Assembly: GCA_009746045.1 (NCBI GenBank)
Contig: RPFO01000072.1
Location: 315,605 to 379,604, forward strand
Reading direction: 5' to 3'
DNA from: Mesostigma viride
Lineage: Eukaryota > Streptophyta > Mesostigmatophyceae > Mesostigmatales > Mesostigmataceae
DNA length: 64,000 bases
Below are positions 37,111-47,013 of this stretch, in pieces (the stretch's first letter is position 1; each line of letters begins with the position of its first letter). A program made the position numbers and the translations under genes. Below the pieces are notes generated by a model. It was not told the origin of the DNA. It searched no databases and worked only from the letters and a program-made list of their open reading frames with translations.

Positions 37111-37670
37111 ACATGTTGTCATTGTGCAGCAAAGCTGCCGACTGTAGTGCTATCACATCCACCGCATCAACTAGGCAGAGATCTGGGTGCATTATACCAT
37201 ATTCAATCATGCATTATATTGAGTTGATGGCATTCATGCAAATTTTGCAAAGGCTGATGCATTATAATAAAAGGGTATTATAATAAAAGAGACCGGTGTT
37301 AAATGGTCAATAATTTGCATGACCACAATATACACATGTACTTGAAGGATGTATTGCAATGTAAATCCAAGTGTGGCAGGTGGCAAGTCACTACCACTTT
37401 ATGTTCATTAATGAATAGCATAGAATAATTATATAGTAGTAACATTTGTTGGCTGCAGGGTCACACATCCTTGGAATACCCCGTACTTTTCAGCATTCGC
37501 CTAAAAAATACCCCGTACTTCTTAACCACAACTTGAAAAATACCCGTACTGCCGTACTGCGTATTTTTTCCCGTATTTTTTACCCCTCCTGAAAATACCC
37601 GTACTTTTGCAGTACGCGCGGGTTTTACCGAATACCCCGTACTGCCGTACAGACCAACACGGGGAGTCAC

Positions 37671-38260
37671 CCTGCTCATGCCCATCACCTGGCTGGACCG
37701 ACAGCAGGGACCACATGCATACCACCAGAGGCCTCCACACCCCAGCTCTGTGGTCGTACATTCAATGGTAACTCTCTTGATGAGAGGTCCATCCTTGTGC
37801 CCAGCACAAGAGTGCAATGGGTCAGACTCACTTACAGCTGCACCAGCTGTCAAGGACGTCTTCATAGGAACCTTGACCTCTCCATGCAGGTGCATGACCC
37901 TGGGCCATCCTCAGAAGGCCTGGAGATCACCTCCTTGACCAGATTTAAATGAATATCTGCATTGGAGCCCCTGGCCATCCCCTTGGGTGTATTAAGGCAT
38001 GCAGGGGATTGCCTAGACAGTAACTGCATGCTCCTTGTTGTCTTCCTTAAGTGACTGTTGTTTGAAGACTGGTTGGCCTGGCTGGGACTTGTTCTTGGGC
38101 TTGTTGTTGCTGTTCTTCGTATTGCCTTGGCTCTGCAGGCTTTCTTGAAAGAGGGACACTCCTTCTTGAGGTGGCCCCAGCCCTTGCACAGGTACATAAC
38201 TCTGGATCTTGGACTTGCTGCAGTGCCCTGGCCTCCACCACTGGCCTCCACATGCACCCC
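37671..38260 (-). pseudogene. Copia-like CCHC and possible protease region
   Basis: The minus strand encodes 'LCKGWGHLKKECPSFKKA', a CCHC zinc-knuckle with its first Cys position altered, then a Ser/Asn/Gln-rich linker. A different frame gives 'MKTSLTAGAAVSESDPLHSC'. The hAT element is inserted at the low-coordinate end. Confidence 0.5.
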
Positions 38261-38549
38261 CAGTTGCCAGACGCGTTACCCTGCTTAGGCTGGCCTCCCA
38301 CCCACCTGAACACCGACTTGGAGTGTGATCTCCCGTCAGGGTCAGGGGAACGGCTTGCCTTTCGCTTGTGATGGTTACCCCCAAGCTGTCCTTGGCTTCG
38401 TTCAGCCTCAGGCGCCCTGGAGGCTGGAGCTCCCCTGGGCACGCCCTGCACCTGCATGGGTTGCCTTCACTTCTGGCACTCCACCCTCAAACAGCTCCTC
38501 AGCCGGCTTCAAGGGCTTGCTTTATGATGATTATTAGCTTGCAGAATGC

Positions 38550-39290
38550 AGGCCTTCATTGTGGTGTGTGGGGCACACATGACCTTGAGATCGAGAGCCG
38601 GCCGCATGTAGCCTTATCCAGCCCAGAGACTTTTAACCAGTTTGTGAGGGCAATGTTGTCAGCAACATTAAAGCCATGAGCTCTGCCCTCTTCAACCATT
38701 TTGCAATTGTTGATAAAATTCTGGATGAGGTCCCCCTTCACTTCCCAGCCTTGGTTCTTGTCCTGCTCGATCTGCCAGTGGATGCCCGCCTTCTTACGCT
38801 GATCCTCTACTAGCAGCTCCTTCAGCTCTGCTATTATGTACACTACCCAATCCTTGCCAGCCTTCTTGCATTCCCTGCATGTTCGAGATTGTCTTTAATC
38901 TGCTCAGTGCACTTGCCAAACGTTTGGCTACCAATCCAGATTTGGTAATAGTTGGTACCACCGTAGAGACTAGGGAAGCCCTCTAAGCCTTCCACAAACT
39001 CTTCAGCCTGTTTGGGCTTTGAGTCTGAGGTGACTGGCTGCAACTGGTTCACAATCAAGAGACCCTGGGCAGTCAAATCGTAGCCAGGAACATGTTGGAT
39101 ATCAGTATTATGATTATGATTATGATTATGATTATGATTATGATTATGATTATGATTATGATTATGATTATGATTATGATTATGATTATGATTATGATTA
39201 TGATTATGATTATGATTATGATTATGATTATGATTATTATTATTATAATTATTGTTATCATTATTATTATTAACATGATCCACCACAACA
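38550..39290 (-). pseudogene. Copia-like gag remnant with expanded Asn-His repeat
   Basis: Two minus-strand frames give gag-like sequence ('VEGLEGFPSLYGGTNYYQIW' and 'NVADNIALTNWLKVSGLD'), separated by a frameshift near 38843. The N-terminal part is a long Asn-His run produced by the hexamer at 39106-39233. An upstream ATG at about 39383 is followed by a stop. Confidence 0.5.
39106..39233. repeat. (ATTATG)n hexanucleotide repeat
   Basis: About 21 nearly perfect copies. On the minus strand it encodes alternating His-Asn within the copia-like gag frame. Confidence 0.95.
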
Positions 39291-39489
39291 ATATCCGGCC
39301 CGGTTTAAGCGTATTGGCGCTACCTGCCCCTCCACGTATACTAGCAGCTGCAGCTCCCTAAGTGCTACGCCTGCCGTCAGCCATGGTGATTGCTTGAACT
39401 TGCTGGCAGTACTGCTAGTATAATAAATCCACTACCTGGAAGACAGGCCAGGTACAAAACCAAAGCTTTTATTCAACACTGGAAATCAC

Positions 39490-40120
39490 CTCGAACCGCA
39501 GAAGTGCCGACTACAGAAAAAGTGCTGACTCCCGCTGCCGGCCTTCAGTTGATATACCGCGAAGATCGCAGTACTCGTAGTCGTAGACGGAGTCGTCGTT
39601 GACAGGCTGAAGCGCAGGGCCGCTGCCGACCTCGATAAGCACCGGTGTGTTAATCTCGTTCCGAGTGGGAATGAACACCGCTCGGCGCCGACGAGAATTA
39701 ATGATTCGTAGCGGATGGGTGAAAATCGACAGAAGCTCCCAGCCACCGCAGATCTCACGCGATATGGCCTTCAGAAAAGCCACCAGGTTTATAAGGACCT
39801 GGCGTTCGCGAGTGCAAATGCCACCGGAAATGAGAGACAGCACCGGCGCCAAATCCTGAAACAATTGGTTGTCATTGCCGGCGCGTGGCCACTACCCGCA
39901 GCTAACCAATTTTTGCAGGTTGCACTGGAACCCCCATGGCCGGTGAGGGACGAGTACAGCGTTGTCAAGCTCCTCGACAGCAACAGTGACTTCGCTTATC
40001 GAACGCAGTCCTCCCCGCACCTGGATTTGAAACGAAATTAAGACGTTGCGAATCGCATCCAAATGGCCGCGAAGCTCCGGAACAAGTGACGCCGGGAAGG
40101 CGCGGGTTTTATTGGACAAT
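39490..40120 (-). pseudogene. Frameshifted coding-like sequence, unrecognised
   Basis: Two minus-strand frames appear to be one broken gene. 40119-39892 reads 'ELRGHLDAIRNVLISFQIQV' and 'EVTVAVEELDNAVLVPH'; 39864-39511 reads 'RQVLINLVAFLKAISREICG' and 'RRRRAVFIPTRNEINTPVLI'. A frame change lies near 39890. No family recognised. It could be a remnant of a larger mobile-element gene. Confidence 0.35.
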
Positions 40121-40799
40121 CGCCGAGAGCCCAGGTTGGCAGGTACATCGGTACGTCAAATATGTTGGCCTCCAAAATACGAGTATATACGTGGAGCCTG
40201 CAGAATACGTCACCAGAATACGTGGCAGTGTGCAGCATGGTCAGTTATGAATGGGCGGCTTTAGGGTTTAGGCCTTATGGGCATAGTTATGCATGGATTT
40301 TTCTGCCTACCCCTCAGGGCCTGGCGACAAGGTCACCAAGCCCAACTGGGAATGGCTGGCATGCAGCTTCAAGAACCGGAGGCGTACTTGAAGACAGTCA
40401 TCATGTGCAGCTACCTGCGCTGCGACGCCCAGGACAGTTCACCCAGATTGGCTACGCTGGCCTCAGGAGCCTCCTGCATGAGCGCAGACGCCGGCAGCCA
40501 CAGACTGAGCAGCTGCAGCATCCTCGCAGAGCGGCACTCTCCCCCAACTCCATCCGAGCTGCAGTGGCGGAGCAGCTGGCGCCGATGGCTGAGCAGCTCA
40601 CCGCCCTGAAACGCGCCTGACGGCCCACTCAACGCTCTCTCGGTCAAGGTCAACAACATTTTTAGCGCCCAACGTTATATAGTACCTTCAATTAGCTCAG
40701 TCAGACTGGCACCTTGTGGCCATCAGCTTGCGCCTTAGCCGACGTCTTGAGCCCACCTCATGCACCTTTGTCTCATAAGCTGTGCATCAGCCTACCTAT

Positions 40800-41035
40800 G
40801 GTATTGCACTGGTTGTATTGCACCCACAGTGTAATTGCGCCCCGGCATGCACCATGCTGTGGAGAGAGTGCTCTGTGGCCTGCCCACTTGCGGCAGTGAG
40901 AGAAGCTAGGGCGCCCTCCCTCCTTCGATCTCGCTGTGCATAACTGCATATAGGGTTGAAGGTTCCTTTAGTATAACTCTGTATTGGCACCCACGTGACG
41001 CAGTCACGTGCTCATTAATTGATTAATTAATAGAG
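40800..41035 (-). mobile_element. SINE-like repeat, family 1 (copy 3)
   Basis: Reverse-strand copy containing the complements of 'ctctctccacagcatggtgc', 'agggcgccctagcttctctc' and 'ggaaccttcaaccc', ending at the inverted repeat (40994-41012) and a TTAA-rich tail 'ctcattaattgattaattaa'. This gives the element's polarity: hairpin then TTAA tail at its 3' end. Confidence 0.75.
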
Positions 41036-41426
41036 TTAATGCACGGATATCACTCATGCATGGCAATTAGGTGCAGAACACACTGACAACCATTACCATG
41101 AATGCATGAGACGACCAGCTATCATCGACTACATATCAAGGAGACAACCAGCGCAGGCCAGAAATCAACTACATATTATGTCAAAATGACTGGCATGAAT
41201 GAATAATTATTTTAACAACCACATAAACAGCTCCACTATATTGGCATGCGTTCCATATATCAATAAGACAACATATACACCGGTCGACCCCGAAGCAAGG
41301 CCGTGGACGCTCTCCGCCATTGTCCTGAAGCTAAGGTGCTGCTGCTTCCTCGCCTTCAGCCCGGCCTTCTTGCTCCACAAGTACTGGAATTCTAACCTCC
41401 GTTTCTGCCCAATCTTTGCGTCAAGG

Positions 41427-41526
41427 CAAGCATCTATGCCCTAGAGATAGAGGACAACGAGCCCCCCCCTGTGGGGAAGCGCCCGCGTGTGCAAACCCGT
41501 GGGAGGCACGCCAGACAGCTCCCCTA
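41427..41526 (+). pseudogene. Short basic C-terminus-like coding remnant
   Basis: A plus-strand frame reads 'IYALEIEDNEPPPVGKRPRV' then 'QTRGRHARQLP' and a TAG stop. The acidic-then-basic layout with a KRPR nuclear-localisation-like motif resembles the tail of a transposon protein. No upstream partner exon was identified. Confidence 0.3.
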
Positions 41527-41654
41527 GGGCATCGTTAGGCTGTCTAGATAGATGTTGTAGTTAGAATGCTGTTAGATAGATGTCGTAGGTAGCTGATGTA
41601 GATAGATTAGACCGGTAGGACTGTTTGCACCCATCCATCCATCCATCGGGGTTA

Positions 41655-41708
41655 ATGCTCCGTGACTCCCCAACGGTAGCACGAGTCTAATTAATTAATT
41701 AATTAATC
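41655..41708 (+). repeat. 3' end of SINE-like family 2
   Basis: 'gtgactccccaacggtagca' followed by 'cgagtctaattaattaatta'. The hairpin-plus-TTAA-tail end matches copies near 58260, 60750, 60820 and 61165. Confidence 0.65.
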
Positions 41709-42099
41709 TATGCCCTGCCCTGCATGCGCGATGCCCGCAAAATGTGCGCGCATCCGGGTTGCACTAATCTGCTTGCCATCGCCACTGGTAAAATTGTGGC
41801 CGCAAAATGAGCAGCTAAACTTCAGCTGCGAATTAACTGTTTTCCCCAGAGCATCCTTCACCAAGACAGTTTTTTCGCTGCAATTTTATGCTCTGGCCCT
41901 TTTTCTGGCATGGCTGCAAAAACACGTTTGCCCTTAGTGCAAAATCCAATTGCACACCTCTATGCAATATTAATGATACAGGGCGCTGTGTTACGTACCA
42001 CGTTCCCAGCACAGCTGGCATTTTCACCGTGCATGCTGGCACTCTCTCCGTGTTGTTTTTGCTGTTGTTACATGGAACTCTCTCCGTGTAATTTCAGCT

Positions 42100-42720
42100 A
42101 GCTTGCCAACTGCCAAGTCATTACTGGACTTGCGAAAAGCCTAGTTCATACCCTGCCAGCCGTTAAGAATGTACTCCAGCACAAGTACATTTTGAGTTTT
42201 TCCAAGTTTCTTGTTTTTTGCTTGTTTCAAGTTCAGTTTTGCATAAAAAGTGTCCCCATAGCCCCTGGATCTCATCTGGAGGTAGTTGAACTAGTATATG
42301 CTACAATATACTAGGTTGTACTATTTTCTACTACATTTATACTATAATGTACTAAATTGAACTACATCTGAACTAAATGTAACTGTGATTGATGCCCCTG
42401 TAACGTCTCCCAATGCTCAATAACAGGTCTGGCCACCATTGGTGACCTCCTAGAGCCATTCACAGCTGCATTTCGTGGATCACCGCACACAAAAAAAATG
42501 TTTTACTTAGCCTTATCAACATGGGAATGAGGGCTTTGGTGTGCAAACATGCATGTGTGCTAAAAATTGGACATTCTGACACTGCACGAGAGTCTGGTAA
42601 TACTTAAGCACTTCAGGTCATGATCGAAGTATAGAATGAACTGATGCAAGCAATCAAGCATTATGCAAGGAATGGAATGCTGCAATGAATTTTAGCAGTA
42701 ATACTTGCAACTAGGGAACA
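42100..42720. other. No gene recognised
   Basis: AT-rich intergenic sequence with short 'tactat'-type words. I see no coding or repeat structure worth naming. Confidence 0.5.
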
Positions 42721-42939
42721 CACGATAAAGTCACGAATCTGACATGCATTGTGCCGTCATGGCACATGCATGAACATGTACACGAACAGAGGATCACGCG
42801 GACGCCCACGTGCACGCGCATGGCAATCCCCATGCCCCCCCCCCCCACACACACACAAGCCCCAACTCCAAACATTGCACCAATGACCCACCCACCCAAA
42901 CCCAACCCCAGCCCCCCTGACCCCCCCAACGCCCATGCA

Positions 42940-43135
42940 CACGCCCATGCCCCCGCCCCGCCCCCGCCCCCGCCCCCGCCCGCCCCCGCCCCGCCCCGCC
43001 CCGCCCGCCCCCGCCCCCGCCCCCGCCCCCGCCCGCCCCGCCCCCGCCCCCGCCCCCGCCCCGCCCCCGCCCCCGCCCCCGCCCCCGCCCCGCCCCCGCC
43101 CCGCCCCCGCCCCCGCCCCCGCCCATGCCCCCGCC
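42940..43135 (+). repeat. (CCCCGC)n hexanucleotide satellite
   Basis: C-rich tract of CCCCGC hexamers mixed with CCCGC pentamers. Open frames here read PRPRPR or GAGAGR and are artefacts. Confidence 0.95.
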
Positions 43136-43164
43136 CCGCCCATGCCCCCGCACCCGCCCATTCT

Positions 43165-44090
43165 CACCCACGCCCACGCCCACGCCCACGCCCACGCCCA
43201 TGCCCACGCCCACGCCCATGCCCACGCCCACGCCCACGCCCACGCCCACGCCCACGCCCACGCCCACGCCCACGCCCACGCCCACGCCCACGCCCACGCC
43301 CACGCCCACGCCCACGCCCACGCCCACGCCCACGCCCACGCCCACGCCCACGCCCACGCCCACGCCCACGCCCACGCCCGCGGCTACGCCCACCCTAGCC
43401 TCACCACTACTCCAAGCCACAATTATACCCAAAGCCACAGCCAGAAGTAGAGCGCAGCTGCAACAATAGCAGACGTAGCTGAGACACACACCTACCCACG
43501 CCAACGCCCACGCCCACGCCCACGCCCACGCCCACGCCCACGCCCACGCCCACGCCCACGCCCACGCCCACGCCCACGCCCACGCCCACGCCCACGCCCA
43601 CGCCCACGCCCACGCCCACGCCCACGCCCACGCCCACGCCCACGCCCACGCCCACGCCCACGCCCACGCCCACGCCCACGCCCACGCCCACGCCCACGCC
43701 CACGCCCACGCCCACGCCCACTCCAACGCCCACTCCCACGCCCACGCCCACGCGCACGCGCACGCCCACGCCCACGCCCACGCCCACGCCCATGCCCATG
43801 CCCACGCCCACGCCCACGCCCACGCCCACGCCCATGCCCACGCCCACGCCCACGCCCACGCCCACGCCCACACCCACGCCCACGCCCACGCCCACGCCCA
43901 CGCCCACGCCCACGCCCGCGCCCATGCCCACGCTCACGCCCACGCCCACGCCCACGCCCGCGCCTGCGCCCACCCTAGCCTCACCCCTACTCCAAGCCAC
44001 AAATGCACCGTAAGCCACAGCCAGAAGTACAGCACAGCAGCGACAATTGCAGACTTAGCCCAGACACACACCTACCCACGTCAATGCCCC
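43165..44090 (+). repeat. Higher-order (CCCACG)n satellite with duplicated 115-bp spacer
   Basis: Two blocks of CCCACG hexamers (43170-43378 and 43510-43970) are each followed by the same roughly 115-bp unique-looking segment, beginning 'cccaccctagcctcacc' and ending 'acacacacctacccacg' (43389-43500 and 43970-44085). The spacer copies differ at several positions. The repeat therefore has a higher-order unit of hexamer block plus spacer. Confidence 0.9.
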
Positions 44091-44239
44091 TGCCCAGAGA
44101 CTCGCGGCCTCATCCCACCCCCCTGCACGAACAGTTCCCAAACAAAAGAAAAGGCAAACAAAAGGAACAAGAGTAGCAAGCTGCATTGCGAGCACATATG
44201 CCAGTTCTGGTGCACATGCCAGGCCGAAAGCAACTCATG

Positions 44240-44480
44240 ATTGCCCCTGCCCCTGCCCCTGCCCCTACCCCTGCTCCTGCCCCTGCCCCTGCCCCTGCCC
44301 CTGCCCCTGCCCCTGCCCCTGCCCCTGCCCCTGCCCCTGCCCCTGCCCCTGCCCCTGCCCCTGCCCCTGCCCCTGCCCCTGCCCCTGCCCCTGCCCCTGC
44401 CCCTGCCCCTGCCCCTGCCCCTGCCCCTGCCCCTGCCCCTGCCCCTGCCCCTGCCCCTGCCCCTGCTCCTGCCCCTGCCA
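44240..44480 (+). repeat. (CCCCTG)n hexanucleotide satellite
   Basis: About 40 CCCCTG hexamers, nearly perfect in the centre. The frames PAPAPA, PLPLPL and GAGAGA are artefacts. Confidence 0.95.
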
Positions 44481-44997
44481 TCACCATTCTAACCACCACA
44501 CATTACGAAAAGCAAGAAGAAATTATAATAATAAGAAGAAATAATAAGAAGAAGAAATAATAATAATAAACAAGCACAAAGTTGACTGCACATGCGACTG
44601 TACCAGTAGGCACGTAGCAAATTTTAGCTGCAGCTTCAATTTCAACTTCATTGCAATTGCAAGTGTGACTGCATGTGTAATTGCACTACCAATGCCTAAT
44701 GCCCACTGCATGTGCCCAGTGCGAATGCAATTCAAAAGCAACATGCAATCGAAATTACAGCTGAAGCCGGCTATTAACAAAGATATTTAAAGCAGTTGTT
44801 AACTACAGAGACCCAATGAAAATGCAAATGCAATGAAAAAGCAACAGAAGTTGAAGCCACTGCCACTCTACCTGCCGACAGTAACACCACCGCCAGCACC
44901 CACTCATATCCCAACGACAAGGAAATAGAATTGCCCAAAGCCAGACATACATTGGGACGCATAAGCAAACGGCAACGCAAGCGCACATGCAAATGTA

Positions 44998-45082
44998 TAC
45001 GCAAAGGCAAAGGCAAAGGCAAACGCAAACGCAAACGCAAACGCAAACGCAAACGCAAACGCAAACGCAAACGCAAACGCAA
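44998..45082 (+). repeat. (AAACGC)n hexanucleotide repeat
   Basis: Begins as AAAGGC and continues as AAACGC, about 14 units. The frame reads KRKRKR and is probably not coding. Confidence 0.9.
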
Positions 45083-45707
45083 GCTTGTCATGTACCTACG
45101 CTTAACTGCAAACGCAAACTGTGCACGAAGCAAAAAGATTGGATGGCCAAGATCATGGCAAATACGAGGGCCGAAAACAATCCAACTTCATCTAAATGTC
45201 CGAAATCCTCACAACGTTTCGATGCGCGCTTGAATGTCGAAGGCCTGCGCCCATTATCGATCATAAGTCGAATGTGTAATTGTCGGCTTATGAGAACTGC
45301 TTTGCGACAGTATCACGTCAGGCCGTTCCTGTGCAGCCATTTTCCCTGTGCAGCGGGTGGACAACGTTCACTTTCCGCATTATTCATGGCTATCGAAGTT
45401 AATTCTTACCGACCCCGGCTGCCATGGCCACTGGCCACGCATATCAAGTTCAGGTATTCCCGACCAGTAGCGCAGCAGATTTCTGTCGGAAGGCATCCTA
45501 AGCATCGTGATAAAAGAAATCCGAACAATAGACATTCATGCTGCATCTAAGGACATTATGGCATTTGTATATACTGCAAGTACATGTATCGACATTGCCG
45601 TGATTGCTAACCCCGACTCACCATGAACAGGACCTTTCCCTCTGCCTCCATGAAATGTACTTCGTGAAATGTACTGTAATACATATGATGTACTACGATG
45701 ATAATCA

Positions 45708-46186
45708 TCCCAGCAAAGCCATAGCACACCTTCCGTTTCGACCGCCATGTCGGCCACTAGTCCGGATAGCTCAATGTGCACCTGACCTTGACACTAATCG
45801 CACAAACAGCCACAATTTTGCAAGCAAGAAGACATGGCTACCTCGGCATTTCATGAAATGTACCCTGTTTGCTGCAATTAAAATTCCCTACAGAATCTTC
45901 GCCGGCCAATCACGTTCCTTAGTACATTTTGCGGGACCAATCACGTGCCTTAGTACATTTTGCGAGATTTGGCGAGCGAGCGCCGGCCAATCACGTTCCT
46001 TAGTACATTTCACGAAATGCATTTCACGAAGTACATTTCATGAAATGCCGAGGTAGCCATGTCTTCTTGCTTGCAAAATTGTGGCTGTTTGTGCGATTAG
46101 TGTCAAGGTCAGGTGCACATTGAGCTATCCGGACTAGTGGCCGACATGGCGGTCGAAACGGAAGGTGTGCTATGGCTTTGCTGGGA
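45708..46186. repeat. 156-bp perfect inverted repeat with 167-bp loop
   Basis: Arms 45708-45863 and 46031-46186 are exact reverse complements over all 156 positions by direct comparison. The loop holds three copies of a segment beginning 'ccaatcacgt.ccttagtaca'. The right arm contains the start of the ORF at 46113-46619, so the left arm carries the same N-terminus pointing the other way (45781 down) without the rest of the gene. Confidence 0.93.
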
Positions 46187-46619
46187 CATAATCGTGGCTA
46201 TCTGCTTCCTGGCTTTCGCTATCATGGTGATGGGACACCATGGGAAGCGCAAGTTCGCAGCCATAGTGCTAAGCGGCAGCACCCATGCCGGCAGCCTAGT
46301 GACCGACGAGACGTTCGACTGTAAGTGCGGCCACGAGTGCATGAAGCCCATTAGAATATCACATCTCCAGGCATTGCGAAGCGCCTGGTTTTCGCCCGGG
46401 CGGAAGCAAGAGGACAGGAAGGCGGCGATAAAGCAGCAGCTGCACCAGGGGGGGTACGACGCCATAACCACGATGTCGTCATCTACTCGTCACAAGTTCG
46501 TTCATGGCGCTGGTTTTCGGTTCGTTCTCGACGGGGGAGTCAAGGATATGAACATAGGGTTTGTGACCCCTTTTCACTTTCGCGTTTCACTTTCGAGGCG
46601 GCCTTCAGGCACTGCCTGA
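46113..46619 (+). CDS. Unrecognised 168-residue protein, possibly transposon-linked
   Basis: No firm family. The first 25 residues ('MHIELSGLVADMAVETEGVL') lie in the inverted-repeat arm. Residues about 20-42 ('LWLCWDIIVAICFLAFAIMV') are hydrophobic and could be a membrane segment. Residues about 68-110 contain 'DCKCGHECMKPIRISHLQAL' followed by a basic helix-like stretch, a short Cys cluster with a pattern seen near the N-terminus of some DDE transposase-like proteins (weak resemblance, inference). Position beside a perfect inverted repeat and upstream of another orphan gene suggests both may belong to one mobile element. Confidence 0.5.
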   Translation: MHIELSGLVADMAVETEGVLWLCWDIIVAICFLAFAIMVMGHHGKRKFAAIVLSGSTHAGSLVTDETFDCKCGHECMKPIRISHLQALRSAWFSPGRKQEDRKAAIKQQLHQGGYDAITTMSSSTRHKFVHGAGFRFVLDGGVKDMNIGFVTPFHFRVSLSRRPSGTA

Positions 46620-47013
46620 AAATTAGCAACCACGTTTGGAACTCTTCGGACCACCTGTGAAACTAATCACATTTGATGATGTGCTGGCGGGCCTGGGCAT
46701 CGCATTTGAGCATTACTTCGAGCAGGGCTCAACAAGCTCGATTCGCCAACTCAACCCGAAGAAGCCCTAAGCTGCGGTAAGACATATATTTGTGTGGATG
46801 GCTCTTGATATCATGCTGAATTTCTAGACTTCTCTAGGTGGACAGTTCATGTGCAGCCATACAGGTCATCCATGTGTGTTTTAACCATGTTGCATGTGCC
46901 ACAGATATTATGAGCAGTATTTACTAAGTGTGCTGGAGTCGTTGTTGCATGCTTGTTGTATTTCACAGTTCACGCCTGCATGAACGCATCGTTGATACTA
47001 ATGATTATTCATA

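Larger units (their letters stand above)
36032..37662 (+). mobile_element. hAT-like DNA transposon with 8-bp target duplication
   Basis: Bounded by short TIRs (CCGTGTTGGTCCGTACGG at the left; the right end is its complement with one mismatch) and by an exact 8-bp duplication GGAGTCAC at 36024-36031 and 37663-37670. An 8-bp duplication is typical of hAT elements. Subterminal regions are rich in 'ccgtac'/'gtacgg' words. It carries a BED-finger-like ORF but no transposase catalytic domain, so it is a non-autonomous or internally deleted copy (1631 bp). Confidence 0.85.
34300..39290 (-). mobile_element. Degraded Ty1/copia-like retrotransposon
   Basis: On the minus strand, from high to low coordinate: gag-like sequence (39286-38550), a CCHC-knuckle-like segment (about 38190), a possible protease region (37900-37671), then after a hAT insertion an integrase-like stretch (35800-35350) and poorly conserved pol-like sequence to about 34300. 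Stops and frameshifts are frequent, so it is inactive. I did not find a pair of LTRs. The family call rests on the order of the parts and short motifs. Confidence 0.6.

Noticed and set aside
42751..44560. PRPR, AHAH, PTPT, GAGA and PLPL proteins
   Set aside because: They are translations of hexamer satellites in all frames; no flanking domain.
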